Notes under the pieces: generated by a model | What the model saw: only the letters and a program-made list of their open reading frames with translations | The model's database searches: none | What the model was told of the DNA's origin: nothing | Program-made: the position numbers and the translations under genes | Source: Pseudomonadota bacterium | GTDB taxonomy: Bacteria > Desulfobacterota > Desulfovibrionia > Desulfovibrionales > Desulfovibrionaceae | Assembly: GCA_018822105.1 (NCBI GenBank) | Contig: JAHJLB010000001.1 | Span: 1 to 64,000 of the forward strand | Length of the DNA: 64,000 nt | Reading direction: 5' to 3' | Shown: piece after piece, positions 8,326 through 16,451 of the stretch | Position numbering within the stretch: position 1 is the first letter of the stretch | Layout: every line of letters begins with the position of its first letter

Positions 8326-9434
8326 CGGTGGCCTCCTGTTCTCTTGCCGGCGCACTGCGCCACCACGTCCTCCCACTGGGCCATGATCCGCCCCAGGGAG
8401 AAGCGCTGGCAGACTTCGGCCGCCCGCGCTCCCAGGCGCTCCCGCAGGGCGGCGTCCCCCATGACGCGGGACAGCGCCCCGGCCAGGGCTTCGGCGTCGC
8501 CCGCCGGCACCAGCAGCCCGTTTTCGTTGTGGCGCACGATCTCGGACGGCCCGCCGGGGCAATCCGTGCTGACGCAGGGCAGGCCTGCGGCCATGGCCTC
8601 GCACAGGGCGTTGGGAAAGCCTTCATAGGTTGAGGTCAGCGCATAGGCGTCGGCCTGGTCAAGCAGCCCGCCCATGTCCGCCACCTGGCCCAGCAGCCGC
8701 ACCCGCCCCGCGAGGCCGGGCCCGGCGGCGGCCGCCTCCAGCTGCGGGCGCAGGGGGCCTTCGCCCGCGATGCACAGGCTCCAGCCGGGGTGCTGCCCTG
8801 CGGTGGCGGCAAAGGCCCGCAGCAGCAGGCCGTAGTCCTTTTGCGGATAGAGGCGGCCCACGGCCAGCAGGCAGGGGCGCGGCAAAAGCGGCGCGCCGCC
8901 GCGCACGGGCATGGGCAGCACCGGATTGGGGATGACCGCCACACGCCCGAGGCTCCAGGCCTTGCAGTGCGCCGCGATCTCGGCGGTCTGCACCACCAGG
9001 CGGCTGGCCAGGGGATAGGTCAGCCGCCGCAGCAGGGCCCACAGCCAGCCGATGTCCTCAAAGCGCGGGTGCACCCGCTCGGACACGAGGACCGGAATCC
9101 CGGTGCCCAGCAGGGCGATGAGGGTGCGCACGTTGGCCGTGTCGATGAAGCTGATGACGGCCTCGGGCCGGGCCGCCCGGACGGCCCTGCGGATGCTTGC
9201 GAAGCGGCGCCAGTTGTTGGCCAGGCTGGCGAAGATATGCGGGGAATAGCGGTTGAGCGCGAGGTAGCGCACGCGCACGCGCTCGTCCAGCGGGTAGAAG
9301 GAGGGCCTGGAGCCGTCCTCGAAGCTCAGCAGGGTCACCTTGCCGCCCGCCGCCGCCCAGAAATTGGCCATGTGCGCCAGGACCCGCGCGGCGCCGCCGC
9401 CTTCAAGGGTGGTGGTGAGCAGGGCGATGTTCAT
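8322..9434 (-). CDS. GT4-family glycosyltransferase, first gene of the minus-strand operon
   Basis: A 370-residue family 4 glycosyltransferase. The N-terminus MNIALLTTTLEGGGAARV is a classic GT-B start, and EX7E is at E271/E279 (EGFPNALCEA). ATG 9434 is chosen because everything upstream in frame is compositionally unlike protein. It shares the FIDTANVRTL...VSERVHP signature with the GT4 at 6554-7717, indicating paralogy. It is the promoter-proximal gene of the operon that runs down to position 1 and is divergent from the fusion gene at 9950. Predicted location is the cytoplasmic membrane surface. Confidence 0.87.
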   Translation of the reverse strand: MNIALLTTTLEGGGAARVLAHMANFWAAAGGKVTLLSFEDGSRPSFYPLDERVRVRYLALNRYSPHIFASLANNWRRFASIRRAVRAARPEAVISFIDTANVRTLIALLGTGIPVLVSERVHPRFEDIGWLWALLRRLTYPLASRLVVQTAEIAAHCKAWSLGRVAVIPNPVLPMPVRGGAPLLPRPCLLAVGRLYPQKDYGLLLRAFAATAGQHPGWSLCIAGEGPLRPQLEAAAAGPGLAGRVRLLGQVADMGGLLDQADAYALTSTYEGFPNALCEAMAAGLPCVSTDCPGGPSEIVRHNENGLLVPAGDAEALAGALSRVMGDAALRERLGARAAEVCQRFSLGRIMAQWEDVVAQCAGKRTGGHR

Positions 9435-9949
9435 GGCAGAGCATGCGGCGCAAGGGCGCCCTCTGTGGCGAGGTGGGCGGGAAATGCCCGTGGCGGTGTG
9501 TTTTTCATCTCCCGGACCATTACCAGCACCGCGTAGCCAACGCAACTCGGCAGGGCGCGCGGCGCCAGGAAGATGCGTTGACACAGGGGTATGGGCGCCC
9601 GTGTGTGTCGCCGTCGCAGTACGCTGTGGCACGCCAGGCGACCAGACAGTCCCATGGGGCCTGCCGCAAAAGTGAGGCCATGTGCGCTTTCGAGACAACG
9701 ACGGCTACAACACAAAATCATTCTGCGTTCTCTGGCGGCCAATCGCGCGTGTGCTGTCAGTCTGCATTGAATGGGGCGTCCTCCTCGTCGGGCGGCCCTT
9801 TGTCTTTGGCCCTGGCGTTGACAATTTGCGGAGACACGAGGTACATTTTTCGACTTACGGAATATGCTTCTTCGTCTTGCGGGCTCTTGTCCGACAAAGG
9901 GGACGGCTTGCCGACTTCTTGGGCAGCAGTCGCAGGCGGGGTTGCCATC
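9435..9949. other. divergent intergenic region, no gene seen
   Basis: About 515 bases lie between two divergent glycan genes. Short open frames exist on both strands, but none has protein-like composition, a ribosome site or a recognisable motif. The left part (9440-9670) is GC-rich. The right part contains AT-richer segments and one sigma70-like promoter pointing right (9818-9847). Promoters for both flanking transcripts should lie here. Confidence 0.5.
9818..9847 (+). promoter_or_regulatory. sigma70-like promoter for the 9950 gene
   Basis: A perfect TTGACA (9818-9823) is followed 18 bases later by TACATT (9842-9847), which matches four of six positions of the -10 consensus. It points towards the fusion gene at 9950 and would give a 5' untranslated region of about 95 bases. 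This rests on sequence match only. Confidence 0.4.
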
Positions 9950-11440
9950 ATGAATTATGTTGATAGCAGGGACAGTATGGGTATGGATAAGGTCATTTCA
10001 AATTTCGCCACCGAAGATTCCGCACGGGAGCAATTCCACGCCCAGCGGCGGCGGCACTGGGACAAGGTTGCCCGGACGGGCGAACTCGGAGCGCTCAGCG
10101 CGAACTATCGGACGTGGCTGCGCAAGACCTATGGCTACCTTGTGCCGCCAGGCATGCGCGTGTGCGAGGTGGGCTGCGGCGCCGGAGATCTCCTGGCCGC
10201 GCTCAAGCCCTCTTTCGGCCTGGGCGTGGATTTCTCGTCCGCCCAGCTGGACAGGGCGCGGGCGAGTCATCCGGAACTCGCCTGGGCCGAGTGCGACGCC
10301 CATGACCTCGGCGCAGTCGCGGACCTGGGCCCTTTTGACGTGATCATCCTTTCTGATCTGGTGAACGAGCTCTGGGATGTCCAGCGCGTGTTGCATGAGG
10401 TGGGGCGGTTGTGCGCCCCGCACACGCGGGTGATCATCAATTTCTACAGCCACCTGTGGGAGTGGCCCCTGCGCCTGGCCCAGAGGCTTGGGCTGGCCAG
10501 CCGACGTCTCGAGCAGAACTGGCTGACCCCGAGCGACCTGACGGGCATGCTTGACCTCGCCGACCTTGAACCGCTGCGCCTCACCGACGGGTTCTTCTGG
10601 CCCCTGCGCACCCCCCTGCTGGAGCCCCTGTGCAACCGTTTCCTGGCGCACCTCTGGCCCTTCAAGGCCCTGACCCTCAGCCACGTGCTGACCTGCCGGC
10701 CCAGGGCCTGCGGGCAGCAGCCCCTGAAAGTCTCCGTCATCATCCCCGCGCGCAACGAAGCCGGGAACATCGCGGCCGCAATCGCCCGCACCCCGCAGAT
10801 GGGGGCTGGCACGGAGCTCGTCTTTGTGGAGGGAAACTCCACGGACAACACCTGGGAGACGATCCAGCGCCTTGTGGCCAGCCACCCCGAACTGGAGTGC
10901 CGTGCCTATCAGCAGCCGGGCAAGGGCAAGGGCGACGCTGTGCGGCTGGGCTTCGCCAAGGCCACGGGCGATGTGCTCATGATCCTGGATGCCGACCTTA
11001 CCGTGCCCCCGGAGGTGCTCCCGGTCTTCTACGAGGCCATCCGCTCCGGCAAGGCCGAGTTCGCCAACGGCGTCCGCCTGGTCTATCCCCAGGACAAGAA
11101 GGCCATGCGCTTCTGCAACCTGCTGGCCAACAAGTTTTTCAGCCTGGCCTTCACCTGGCTGCTGGGCGTGTCCATCAAGGACACGCTTTGCGGCACCAAG
11201 GTCTTGTCGCGCGAGAGCTATGCGCGCATCGCGGCGAACAGGCACTACTTCGGCGAGTTTGATCCCTTTGGGGACTACGATCTGATATTCGGCGCGGCCA
11301 AGCTGAATTTGAAGATCATGGACATCCCGGTTCGCTACCGGGAGCGGACCTATGGGGATACGAACATTTCGCGGTGGCGCGACGGCTGGCTGCTGTTGCG
11401 GATGGTGGCCTTTGCCGCGCGCAGGATCAAGTTTTTGTAG
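9950..11440 (+). CDS. methyltransferase-GT2 glycosyltransferase fusion protein
   Basis: A 496-residue two-domain protein. Residues about 35-240 are a class I SAM methyltransferase with motif I VCEVGCGAGD at 71-80. Residues 258-496 are a GT-A fold family 2 glycosyltransferase: VSVIIPARNE at 261-270, the metal-binding DAD at 347-349, and a conserved KDTLCGTKV segment. The second domain resembles DPM1-like enzymes that load polyprenyl phosphate. The start could be ATG 9950, 9977 or 9983; none has a strong ribosome site, and 9950 is the longest credible choice. The single frame through both domains shows a real fusion, so glycosyl transfer and methylation may act on one lipid-linked substrate (inference). 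Confidence 0.82.
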   Translation: MNYVDSRDSMGMDKVISNFATEDSAREQFHAQRRRHWDKVARTGELGALSANYRTWLRKTYGYLVPPGMRVCEVGCGAGDLLAALKPSFGLGVDFSSAQLDRARASHPELAWAECDAHDLGAVADLGPFDVIILSDLVNELWDVQRVLHEVGRLCAPHTRVIINFYSHLWEWPLRLAQRLGLASRRLEQNWLTPSDLTGMLDLADLEPLRLTDGFFWPLRTPLLEPLCNRFLAHLWPFKALTLSHVLTCRPRACGQQPLKVSVIIPARNEAGNIAAAIARTPQMGAGTELVFVEGNSTDNTWETIQRLVASHPELECRAYQQPGKGKGDAVRLGFAKATGDVLMILDADLTVPPEVLPVFYEAIRSGKAEFANGVRLVYPQDKKAMRFCNLLANKFFSLAFTWLLGVSIKDTLCGTKVLSRESYARIAANRHYFGEFDPFGDYDLIFGAAKLNLKIMDIPVRYRERTYGDTNISRWRDGWLLLRMVAFAARRIKFL

Positions 11441-11451
11441 CGGTGCCAGGC

Positions 11452-11535
11452 ATGCTCAAGCGCCTGCTCGCACACCCGCTGACCAGGGATCTCGCGGCCG
11501 ACGATCCCGCCACCACGGCCCTGCGTCGGCTGTTC
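11452..11535 (+). pseudogene. 5' remnant of a class I SAM methyltransferase
   Basis: Twelve bases after the fusion gene an ATG opens a frame reading MLKRLLAHPLTRDLAADD and then PATTALRR. In my knowledge of the family this is a typical N-terminus of a class of SAM methyltransferases, which normally continue with a KPFLRRIY segment. Here similarity stops after about 26 codons, exactly where the oppositely oriented membrane-protein gene ends (stop at 11534). The rest of the methyltransferase is not found in the window. This looks like a gene cut by recombination that brought in the convergent block 11534-14438. Confidence 0.5.
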
Positions 11536-13492
11536 ACCTGTCTGAAACCATCCGCAGTGGCGTGGACTGGAGGGGCTCAGCTCCCCCCGTCACGATCCCG
11601 CTCTGGTCCATGCGTCTGAGGAGAGGGGGGAAGGCGGTGGCGGAAGCGCCAGTGGCCTTCAGGGAGAACAGCCCCTGCGGCGGGATAAATTCCGGGCCGC
11701 TCGCCAAGTAAAGAATCCCTTCCCTGTCCTGGTCGATGGTCAGCCAGAGCGTGGTCCCGGCGGGGCAGGCGGCAAGGTCCGCCGCAAAAGCGGGGACAAA
11801 GGACCGCAGGTGGCCGTCACGGCCATCCCGCTGGGTCGCCTGGTACGTCTGCAGCGCCACGCTCGTCGGGTCAAAGAGTTGTGCCTCCTGCCCGAGGTGG
11901 ACGCTGACGGAGTGGCGCAGGTTCAACCTGGTCCTGTCGGTCGCGCTGGATGCCGCATTGCGGAGCGCATCGGCCGGATCTCCTCTGGCAATGCCGAGCG
12001 CAGGCGCCAGGCACAGCAACGTAATGGCCACTCCAAGCATCCAGGCATGTCCGGGCTTAGCCGGAGCGTCGGGCTCCGTGCCCCGCGTCCCCCCGGCGAG
12101 CGCGCTCAAACCGACCAGAGGGACCATCACCTGGAAGGGGATGGTGGCGGCGTAGACGCGCATCACGTTCGCATCCCAGGGGGGCGCGAAGGGGACGGAA
12201 AGGAAGACCCCGGCAAACGAGGCCAGGATCAGTGGCCCTGCCGTCACCCTGTTGCGGAATTTCCGGAGGCTCAGCAGGGCGAGGCAGGCGAACGTGGCCG
12301 CATTGAGCAGCCCCGCGAGGACGACGATGCTGGCCCTGCGGAGAAGGTCAGGCGTCATGTCGACACTGTTGACCCAAACGAAGGAATAGGAGCCGGACAC
12401 GCCGAAGTACATCTCGCGCCAGGCCCGGAAGATGCCACGGACAAGGCTGCCGGGGTCAGTGGCCATGAGCCTGAAGCAGGCCGCGTAGACGGCCTTGACG
12501 GTTTCGGCATCAGCAAGGTTCGCAAACGAGGGGTAGTGCTTGTAGAAGGTGGTCCAGTCGCCGCCCGTGAGCAGCCCATAGAGAACGAAGGAGAAATTGG
12601 AGAACCCCGCAGCGGGAGTGCCGAGGCGGAACAGCAGAAGGTAGTTGAAGGCGAAGGCTGCGGCGATCACCGCAAGGCTTGTGACCAGCGCGTTTGCAGC
12701 ATACTTCGTGTGGCCGCGGAATGCCCTTCCGCTCCAGAGGGCCAGGGCAGGCAGGATAAAAAAGGCTCCGGCCCGGGAGTTCAGCCCCAGGGCAAGGAAA
12801 AACAGACCCCAGAAATATAGCCGCCGCGCGGAGCTTGCGTTGGCCTCCCAGATGCACGAGAAGCCGAGGGCTCCGAGGGCCAGGCCAATATTCTCTGTGA
12901 GGGCTGTGCCCACAAAGGAGCGGAAAAAGAGGAGCAGGACGAAGGCCATCCCTAGCTCTGCCCATCCACCGCAGGTTTTCCCAACACTCCTGGATGCGAA
13001 GAATATGGATAGCCCGGCCACGAGCGTCATCATCAGGAGGGTCAGCCGATAGCTCTGGCCAGTCAGCAGATAGAGGGACGTCATGTATGCGGTGAGGATG
13101 GGCCTCCGGGAGGAAGCGAAGGAAATATGGCCCTTGGCGATGTAATTGAGGGTGTCGTGGAAATATGTGCCCCCATCCAGAAAGGGCAGCACCCCTCCCA
13201 GTACTTGTCCGTTGGACAGCCCGCTGCGCCAGAGGCCGAACAGGGCAAGCCCGCAAGTGCCCATGATGAGGCTGAAAAGGATCAAGGCCCGATGCGAGCT
13301 GAAGCGGTATTGCAGCCCTGCTGCCAGGCACAGGCTGGCCAGGGGCCAGAGGAACCCGTGGCGGAAGTCGAGGGCGGACAGCGGGGAAAGGTAGGCGAGG
13401 AGATAGGCTGCGGCAAAGGCGCAGGCCGCAGCCCCGACATACGCGGGCAGGCGGCCCCGCGCCTCTGCTTGATGCTGTCCCGCGTTATTCAA
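11534..13492 (-). CDS. large multi-pass membrane protein, possible GT-C-type
   Basis: About 652 residues with roughly ten hydrophobic helices in the first 480 residues and a soluble C-terminal domain after about residue 490. I chose a TTG start at 13492: GAGGAG lies six bases upstream, while the longer upstream frame looks non-coding. The layout (membrane helices, then an extracytoplasmic domain) fits GT-C sugar transferases or polymer-processing proteins, and loops such as FLDGGTYFHDTLNY after an early helix are reminiscent of that group. No decisive catalytic motif is seen. It is convergent with 9950-11440 and downstream of the methyltransferase at 13686-14438. Confidence 0.7.
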   Translation of the reverse strand: MNNAGQHQAEARGRLPAYVGAAACAFAAAYLLAYLSPLSALDFRHGFLWPLASLCLAAGLQYRFSSHRALILFSLIMGTCGLALFGLWRSGLSNGQVLGGVLPFLDGGTYFHDTLNYIAKGHISFASSRRPILTAYMTSLYLLTGQSYRLTLLMMTLVAGLSIFFASRSVGKTCGGWAELGMAFVLLLFFRSFVGTALTENIGLALGALGFSCIWEANASSARRLYFWGLFFLALGLNSRAGAFFILPALALWSGRAFRGHTKYAANALVTSLAVIAAAFAFNYLLLFRLGTPAAGFSNFSFVLYGLLTGGDWTTFYKHYPSFANLADAETVKAVYAACFRLMATDPGSLVRGIFRAWREMYFGVSGSYSFVWVNSVDMTPDLLRRASIVVLAGLLNAATFACLALLSLRKFRNRVTAGPLILASFAGVFLSVPFAPPWDANVMRVYAATIPFQVMVPLVGLSALAGGTRGTEPDAPAKPGHAWMLGVAITLLCLAPALGIARGDPADALRNAASSATDRTRLNLRHSVSVHLGQEAQLFDPTSVALQTYQATQRDGRDGHLRSFVPAFAADLAACPAGTTLWLTIDQDREGILYLASGPEFIPPQGLFSLKATGASATAFPPLLRRMDQSGIVTGGAEPLQSTPLRMVSDR

Positions 13493-13685
13493 CCGGGGCT
13501 CCTCGTCATGTCTGCGCCAGCCACATCGGTGGGCGTCCAGCCGCAGATCGGTTCCGGCTACACAGAAGGGCCAGAATGCTTTCGAAGTCAAGGGAAGAGG
13601 GCGAGGCCAAGGGAGAGGGATTCCAGAGCTTGGGTGCCGCAGGCGTTGTCCACCGTCGTTTGGCGGAAATGGGCTGGCGCCATGC

Positions 13686-14438
13686 TCATGGCCGCCGTTC
13701 CCCATGAATCCAAAGGGATCCGGACCAACGCTGAATGAGGGGGAGTTGCTCGGCCACGCTCTGCATGCACTTGACCAACGGGATGAGAGGCCTGGGGGTC
13801 GAGGGGTGCAGGAAATCCTTGTAGGCGACTTCCGCCACATGGAAGCCGTGGCGGCGGAAGATCTCCGCCAGCTCACTGCGCAGGAAGGCCTGCTCGGTGG
13901 GGCTTATGCCGTGGCGCCGGCGCTTTTCCTCATCGTCCACGAAAAGGAGGTGCTTGTTGATCGGGTTCGCCAGATTGGGTTCGGAGAAGGCGAAGCGTCC
14001 CCCTGGCCGCAGCTTGCTGGCAAGCACGGGCAGCGCCTTCTCCAGGTTGAGATGGTGCAGCACGGAGACGCCCAGCAGAGCGTCGAACATCTGGTCTGGA
14101 ACAGCGCCGGGCGACTCGAGATTTGCATTCACGAAGCGGACGTTGGGGACGGCAAGGCGCTGCCTGGCGATCGCCAGCAGATCCTCGGAAATGTCGGCGG
14201 CGGTAATCGACGCGCCGGTTTTGGCAAGCTCGCGGGTGAATATCCCAGTGCCACAGCCGCACTCCAAAGCCTCGACCCCAGCACCAAGGCGGCAGACCTT
14301 CGTCAACCATTCAATGCGCGCGCGCACTCGGCATTGACCAGCAGGCGAGGCCCAGCCCCAGACCTGCTCGGTCTCGGTGGAAGCCAACATACTCCCATGC
14401 GCCATTTCGAGTTCTGGATGTCCGCCCCGGAGTTTCAT
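13686..14438 (-). CDS. class I SAM methyltransferase
   Basis: This 250-residue protein has motif I EALECGCGTGIF (about 57-68), the acidic AADIS turn, the SVLHHLN motif and PGGRFAFSEPN, together a clear Methyltransf_11 core. ATG 14438 has AGAGGA seven bases upstream. A strong promoter-like sequence on the same strand lies at 14674-14702, leaving a leader of about 230 bases. The gene ends 193 bases before the TTG start of the membrane protein, so the two probably share a transcript. The substrate is unknown; glycan methylation is inferred from the locus. Confidence 0.82.
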   Translation of the reverse strand: MKLRGGHPELEMAHGSMLASTETEQVWGWASPAGQCRVRARIEWLTKVCRLGAGVEALECGCGTGIFTRELAKTGASITAADISEDLLAIARQRLAVPNVRFVNANLESPGAVPDQMFDALLGVSVLHHLNLEKALPVLASKLRPGGRFAFSEPNLANPINKHLLFVDDEEKRRRHGISPTEQAFLRSELAEIFRRHGFHVAEVAYKDFLHPSTPRPLIPLVKCMQSVAEQLPLIQRWSGSLWIHGERRP

Positions 14439-14673
14439 TGTGCAGTCCTCTCGGCCAGGGTCCAGCCTGGCGAAATTTTATTAGCGAAAAACAACCCGAA
14501 AGAGCAGACAGGTGCACACCGGCGCCCTCGCCAGGAAGCCGGAGCAAGGGCGATAACGCTCACGAGGCCATAGGCATCCTTCACCACGTGGCCCCCAGCC
14601 CGGTCTCTCCCCAGTGCGTCCCACAACCCGAGACGGCCTGGGCAGGACGCGGCCTAACCCCTTAATGGAATAG

Positions 14674-14702
14674 AATATATAACAATTCGAGGTTGTTGTC
14701 AA
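14674..14702 (-). promoter_or_regulatory. strong sigma70-like promoter (minus strand)
   Basis: On the minus strand, TTGACA (14702-14697) is separated by 17 bases from TATATT (14679-14674), matching 6/6 and 5/6 of consensus. It sits in a short AT-rich island within GC-rich DNA. Transcription would start near 14667 and reach the methyltransferase at 14438 after about 230 untranslated bases. Confidence 0.5.
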
Positions 14703-14888
14703 CGATTCTCTGGAGGCCAGGGACTGGGCTTGCGCAGGGGGCAACACGCGACAGTCCCTGGAGTGACGGTTCTTCGAACCAGCCCCGGCAGTGACTGTAA
14801 GCGTCAGTTCGTTGCGGCAGGGCTGGCCCACTCGTCTCTGGCAATACCTCGGCCCTCTGGAACCTATTCGCTGAGGGGGGGCTGTCAG

Positions 14889-14976
14889 GGCAGTCCGCGG
14901 GCCCCTTCCCCCTGGAAGTGCAGCCGCGGACTGCCGTGGCGGCTTGTCTCTGTTCCCAACATCAAGTAAGCTGAAA
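14889..14976 (+). repeat. inverted repeat plus conserved flank, copy A
   Basis: A perfect 12-base inverted repeat (GGCAGTCCGCGG at 14889-14900, its complement at 14924-14935) is followed at 14938 by GGCGGCTTGTCTCTGTTCCC and further matching bases. The same flank, again directly after a GC-rich hairpin, recurs at 16409. The conserved part spans about 38 bases with about 30 identities. It does not lie directly in front of a gene. Confidence 0.5.
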
Positions 14977-15471
14977 TACCAGTGGGGCAGGGGTCCCTTG
15001 TCCTGCCCGCGCCCGACCGCCGTACCAAGGAGTCCCCCGCGAGAGCCCAACGGGCAAGACGACCTCAAGCGCCTTGGAGGCGGCCCACTGTCGTGCGACG
15101 CTACCCTTGGCTTGCTCAGGGGCGGGCAGCATCTGACGCTGCCTCCGGGGCAGGCACCGCCTCTTCCCTTTGCGGGCATGGTCGAACCCAAGGAGGCCGG
15201 ACATGAGCCTCTCCCGAGGTTCGGAGTGCTGAGATGGGGCCTGGGAAATGCCGCGGACAAGCCTGTTCTGCTCTGGCTGAGGCAATAGGCGCTGGGCCGT
15301 AAAGGCATTTGGCGCACGGGGTCCTCATCATGCCCAAGGGCGGTGCGTCAGCTGGCCTGCTTCCCAATCTTGCCCCTGACAGGCAGGCCAATCATTTCTC
15401 TACTCTAGAAGTAGGAAGCCACAGCCTAGCCCTTCAATTCAGTCCAAACCAACTAACAATGGGGAGTGGTG

Positions 15472-16275
15472 ATGACTTCAGATTCCACCGAACTGCAGTC
15501 GACACGAGCATTTTGGAACGCAAATCCATGCGGAGTACATGCTGCGTTTGCACTGCAGAAATCTCAGCGCTATGCGATGGAGCCTTGGTTGCCAGAGCAG
15601 CTATTGCGAATTGCTAAGCTGCACACATCAATTTTAGAAGTCGGATGCGGGCAGGGCGTTGATTCCATCGTCTTGTGCTCAAACATGAAGAGTGGGTCGC
15701 GTTACTTCGGGATTGACTATTCAGAACAAAGTGTTGAGGTTGCAAAAGCAAACGCGAAATCTCAGTCAAGCTCCATGAATGTGACGCCAATGTACGCCAC
15801 GGGGAATGCAGAGAGTCTCGATTTTGGCGACGCGTCATTCCAAGCCGTGTATTCGATGGGTGTTCTCCATCATACGGCGCGTCCGCCTGTGGCTGTTTCT
15901 GAAGTGTTGAGAGTCCTGGAGGTGGGGGGCAAGGCATACGTAGTGCTTTACCGGCGTCCTTCACTGAAGGTCGGGGTTGCAAAGCTGCTGCGGTGTTTCC
16001 AGGGGGCACTTGATTATATATTCCGAACAGACAGATGTATTTATCATGTTCTCAGATCCAAGTCGTCACACTCGAAATATTTTGGGACGATGTTTCTGGA
16101 ATGTTTTGGTGTTCCCTATATGGAGTGGTACAGCAGAGATGAAGTTAGCCGGTTGTTCTCAGGTTTCTCGAAGGTGGAGTTGAAAACCTACGGACCCAAC
16201 CTGGGGCGGCTGAATCCCTTTGGGAAGTCGGAGACGAAGTGTGGGTATTTTTGGTGGGTAGAAGCAACGAAGTGA
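15472..16275 (+). CDS. class I SAM methyltransferase, atypical base composition
   Basis: A 267-residue methyltransferase with motif I ILEVGCGQGVD (54-64), the IDYS acidic turn, SMGVLHHT and a YVVLYRR strand. The start is ATG 15472 with GGGGAG five bases upstream. The C-terminus contains aromatic-rich loops (EWYSRDEVSRLF, CGYFWWVEA). Base composition is visibly AT-richer than the flanking genes, pointing to recent acquisition. It stands alone on the plus strand between the 1-kb gap and the repeat-bearing intergenic region before 16452. Modification of a surface sugar or lipid is inferred from the neighbourhood. Confidence 0.82.
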   Translation: MTSDSTELQSTRAFWNANPCGVHAAFALQKSQRYAMEPWLPEQLLRIAKLHTSILEVGCGQGVDSIVLCSNMKSGSRYFGIDYSEQSVEVAKANAKSQSSSMNVTPMYATGNAESLDFGDASFQAVYSMGVLHHTARPPVAVSEVLRVLEVGGKAYVVLYRRPSLKVGVAKLLRCFQGALDYIFRTDRCIYHVLRSKSSHSKYFGTMFLECFGVPYMEWYSRDEVSRLFSGFSKVELKTYGPNLGRLNPFGKSETKCGYFWWVEATK

Positions 16276-16387
16276 CCGGCCTCTGGCGCACTTTGCGGGA
16301 TGCGCCCTGGGGGATGCAGAATGCTCATGAGTGAAGAGGGCCTGGCATGCCAGGCCTCGGGTTTGCGGGCCGTTGCTTCCCCTGTGC

Positions 16388-16446
16388 GGGCCGGCCTCAG
16401 GCCGGCCCGGCGGCTTGTTTCTGTTGCCAACTTCGGGTAGGCTCAA
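16388..16446 (+). repeat. inverted repeat plus conserved flank, copy B
   Basis: GGGCCGGCC (16388-16396), a TCA loop and GGCCGGCCC (16400-16408) form a nine-base-pair hairpin. It is followed by GGCGGCTTGTTTCTGTTGCC and more bases that match copy A at 14938. The T-rich flank would suit a terminator for the methyltransferase that ends at 16275. The flank also contains TTGTTT, 17 bases, TAGGCT just before the ATG at 16452, a weak promoter match. Confidence 0.5.
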
Positions 16447-16451
16447 GCGCA

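Larger units (their letters stand above)
14439..15471. other. 1.03-kb gap without a convincing gene
   Basis: Open frames on both strands exist, including a long one on the minus strand, but all have unlikely composition and no recognisable domain. The segment contains a strong minus-strand promoter (14674-14702), an inverted repeat with a repeated 3' flank (14889-14976), and a run of AT-richer sequence after about 15390 that leads into the acquired-looking methyltransferase at 15472. It separates two divergent glycan sub-blocks and may be the scar of gene loss or an untranslated leader. Confidence 0.45.

Noticed and set aside
14435-14626. 63-codon minus-strand frame that overlaps the methyltransferase start as ATGA
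   Set aside because: The overlap is tempting, but there is no ribosome site or recognisable sequence; it may simply be leader RNA.
14481-15317. 278-codon minus-strand open frame in the 1-kb gap
   Set aside because: Composition is not protein-like (Arg/Ser/Pro/Gly rich), no domain, and it runs across the inverted repeat at 14889.
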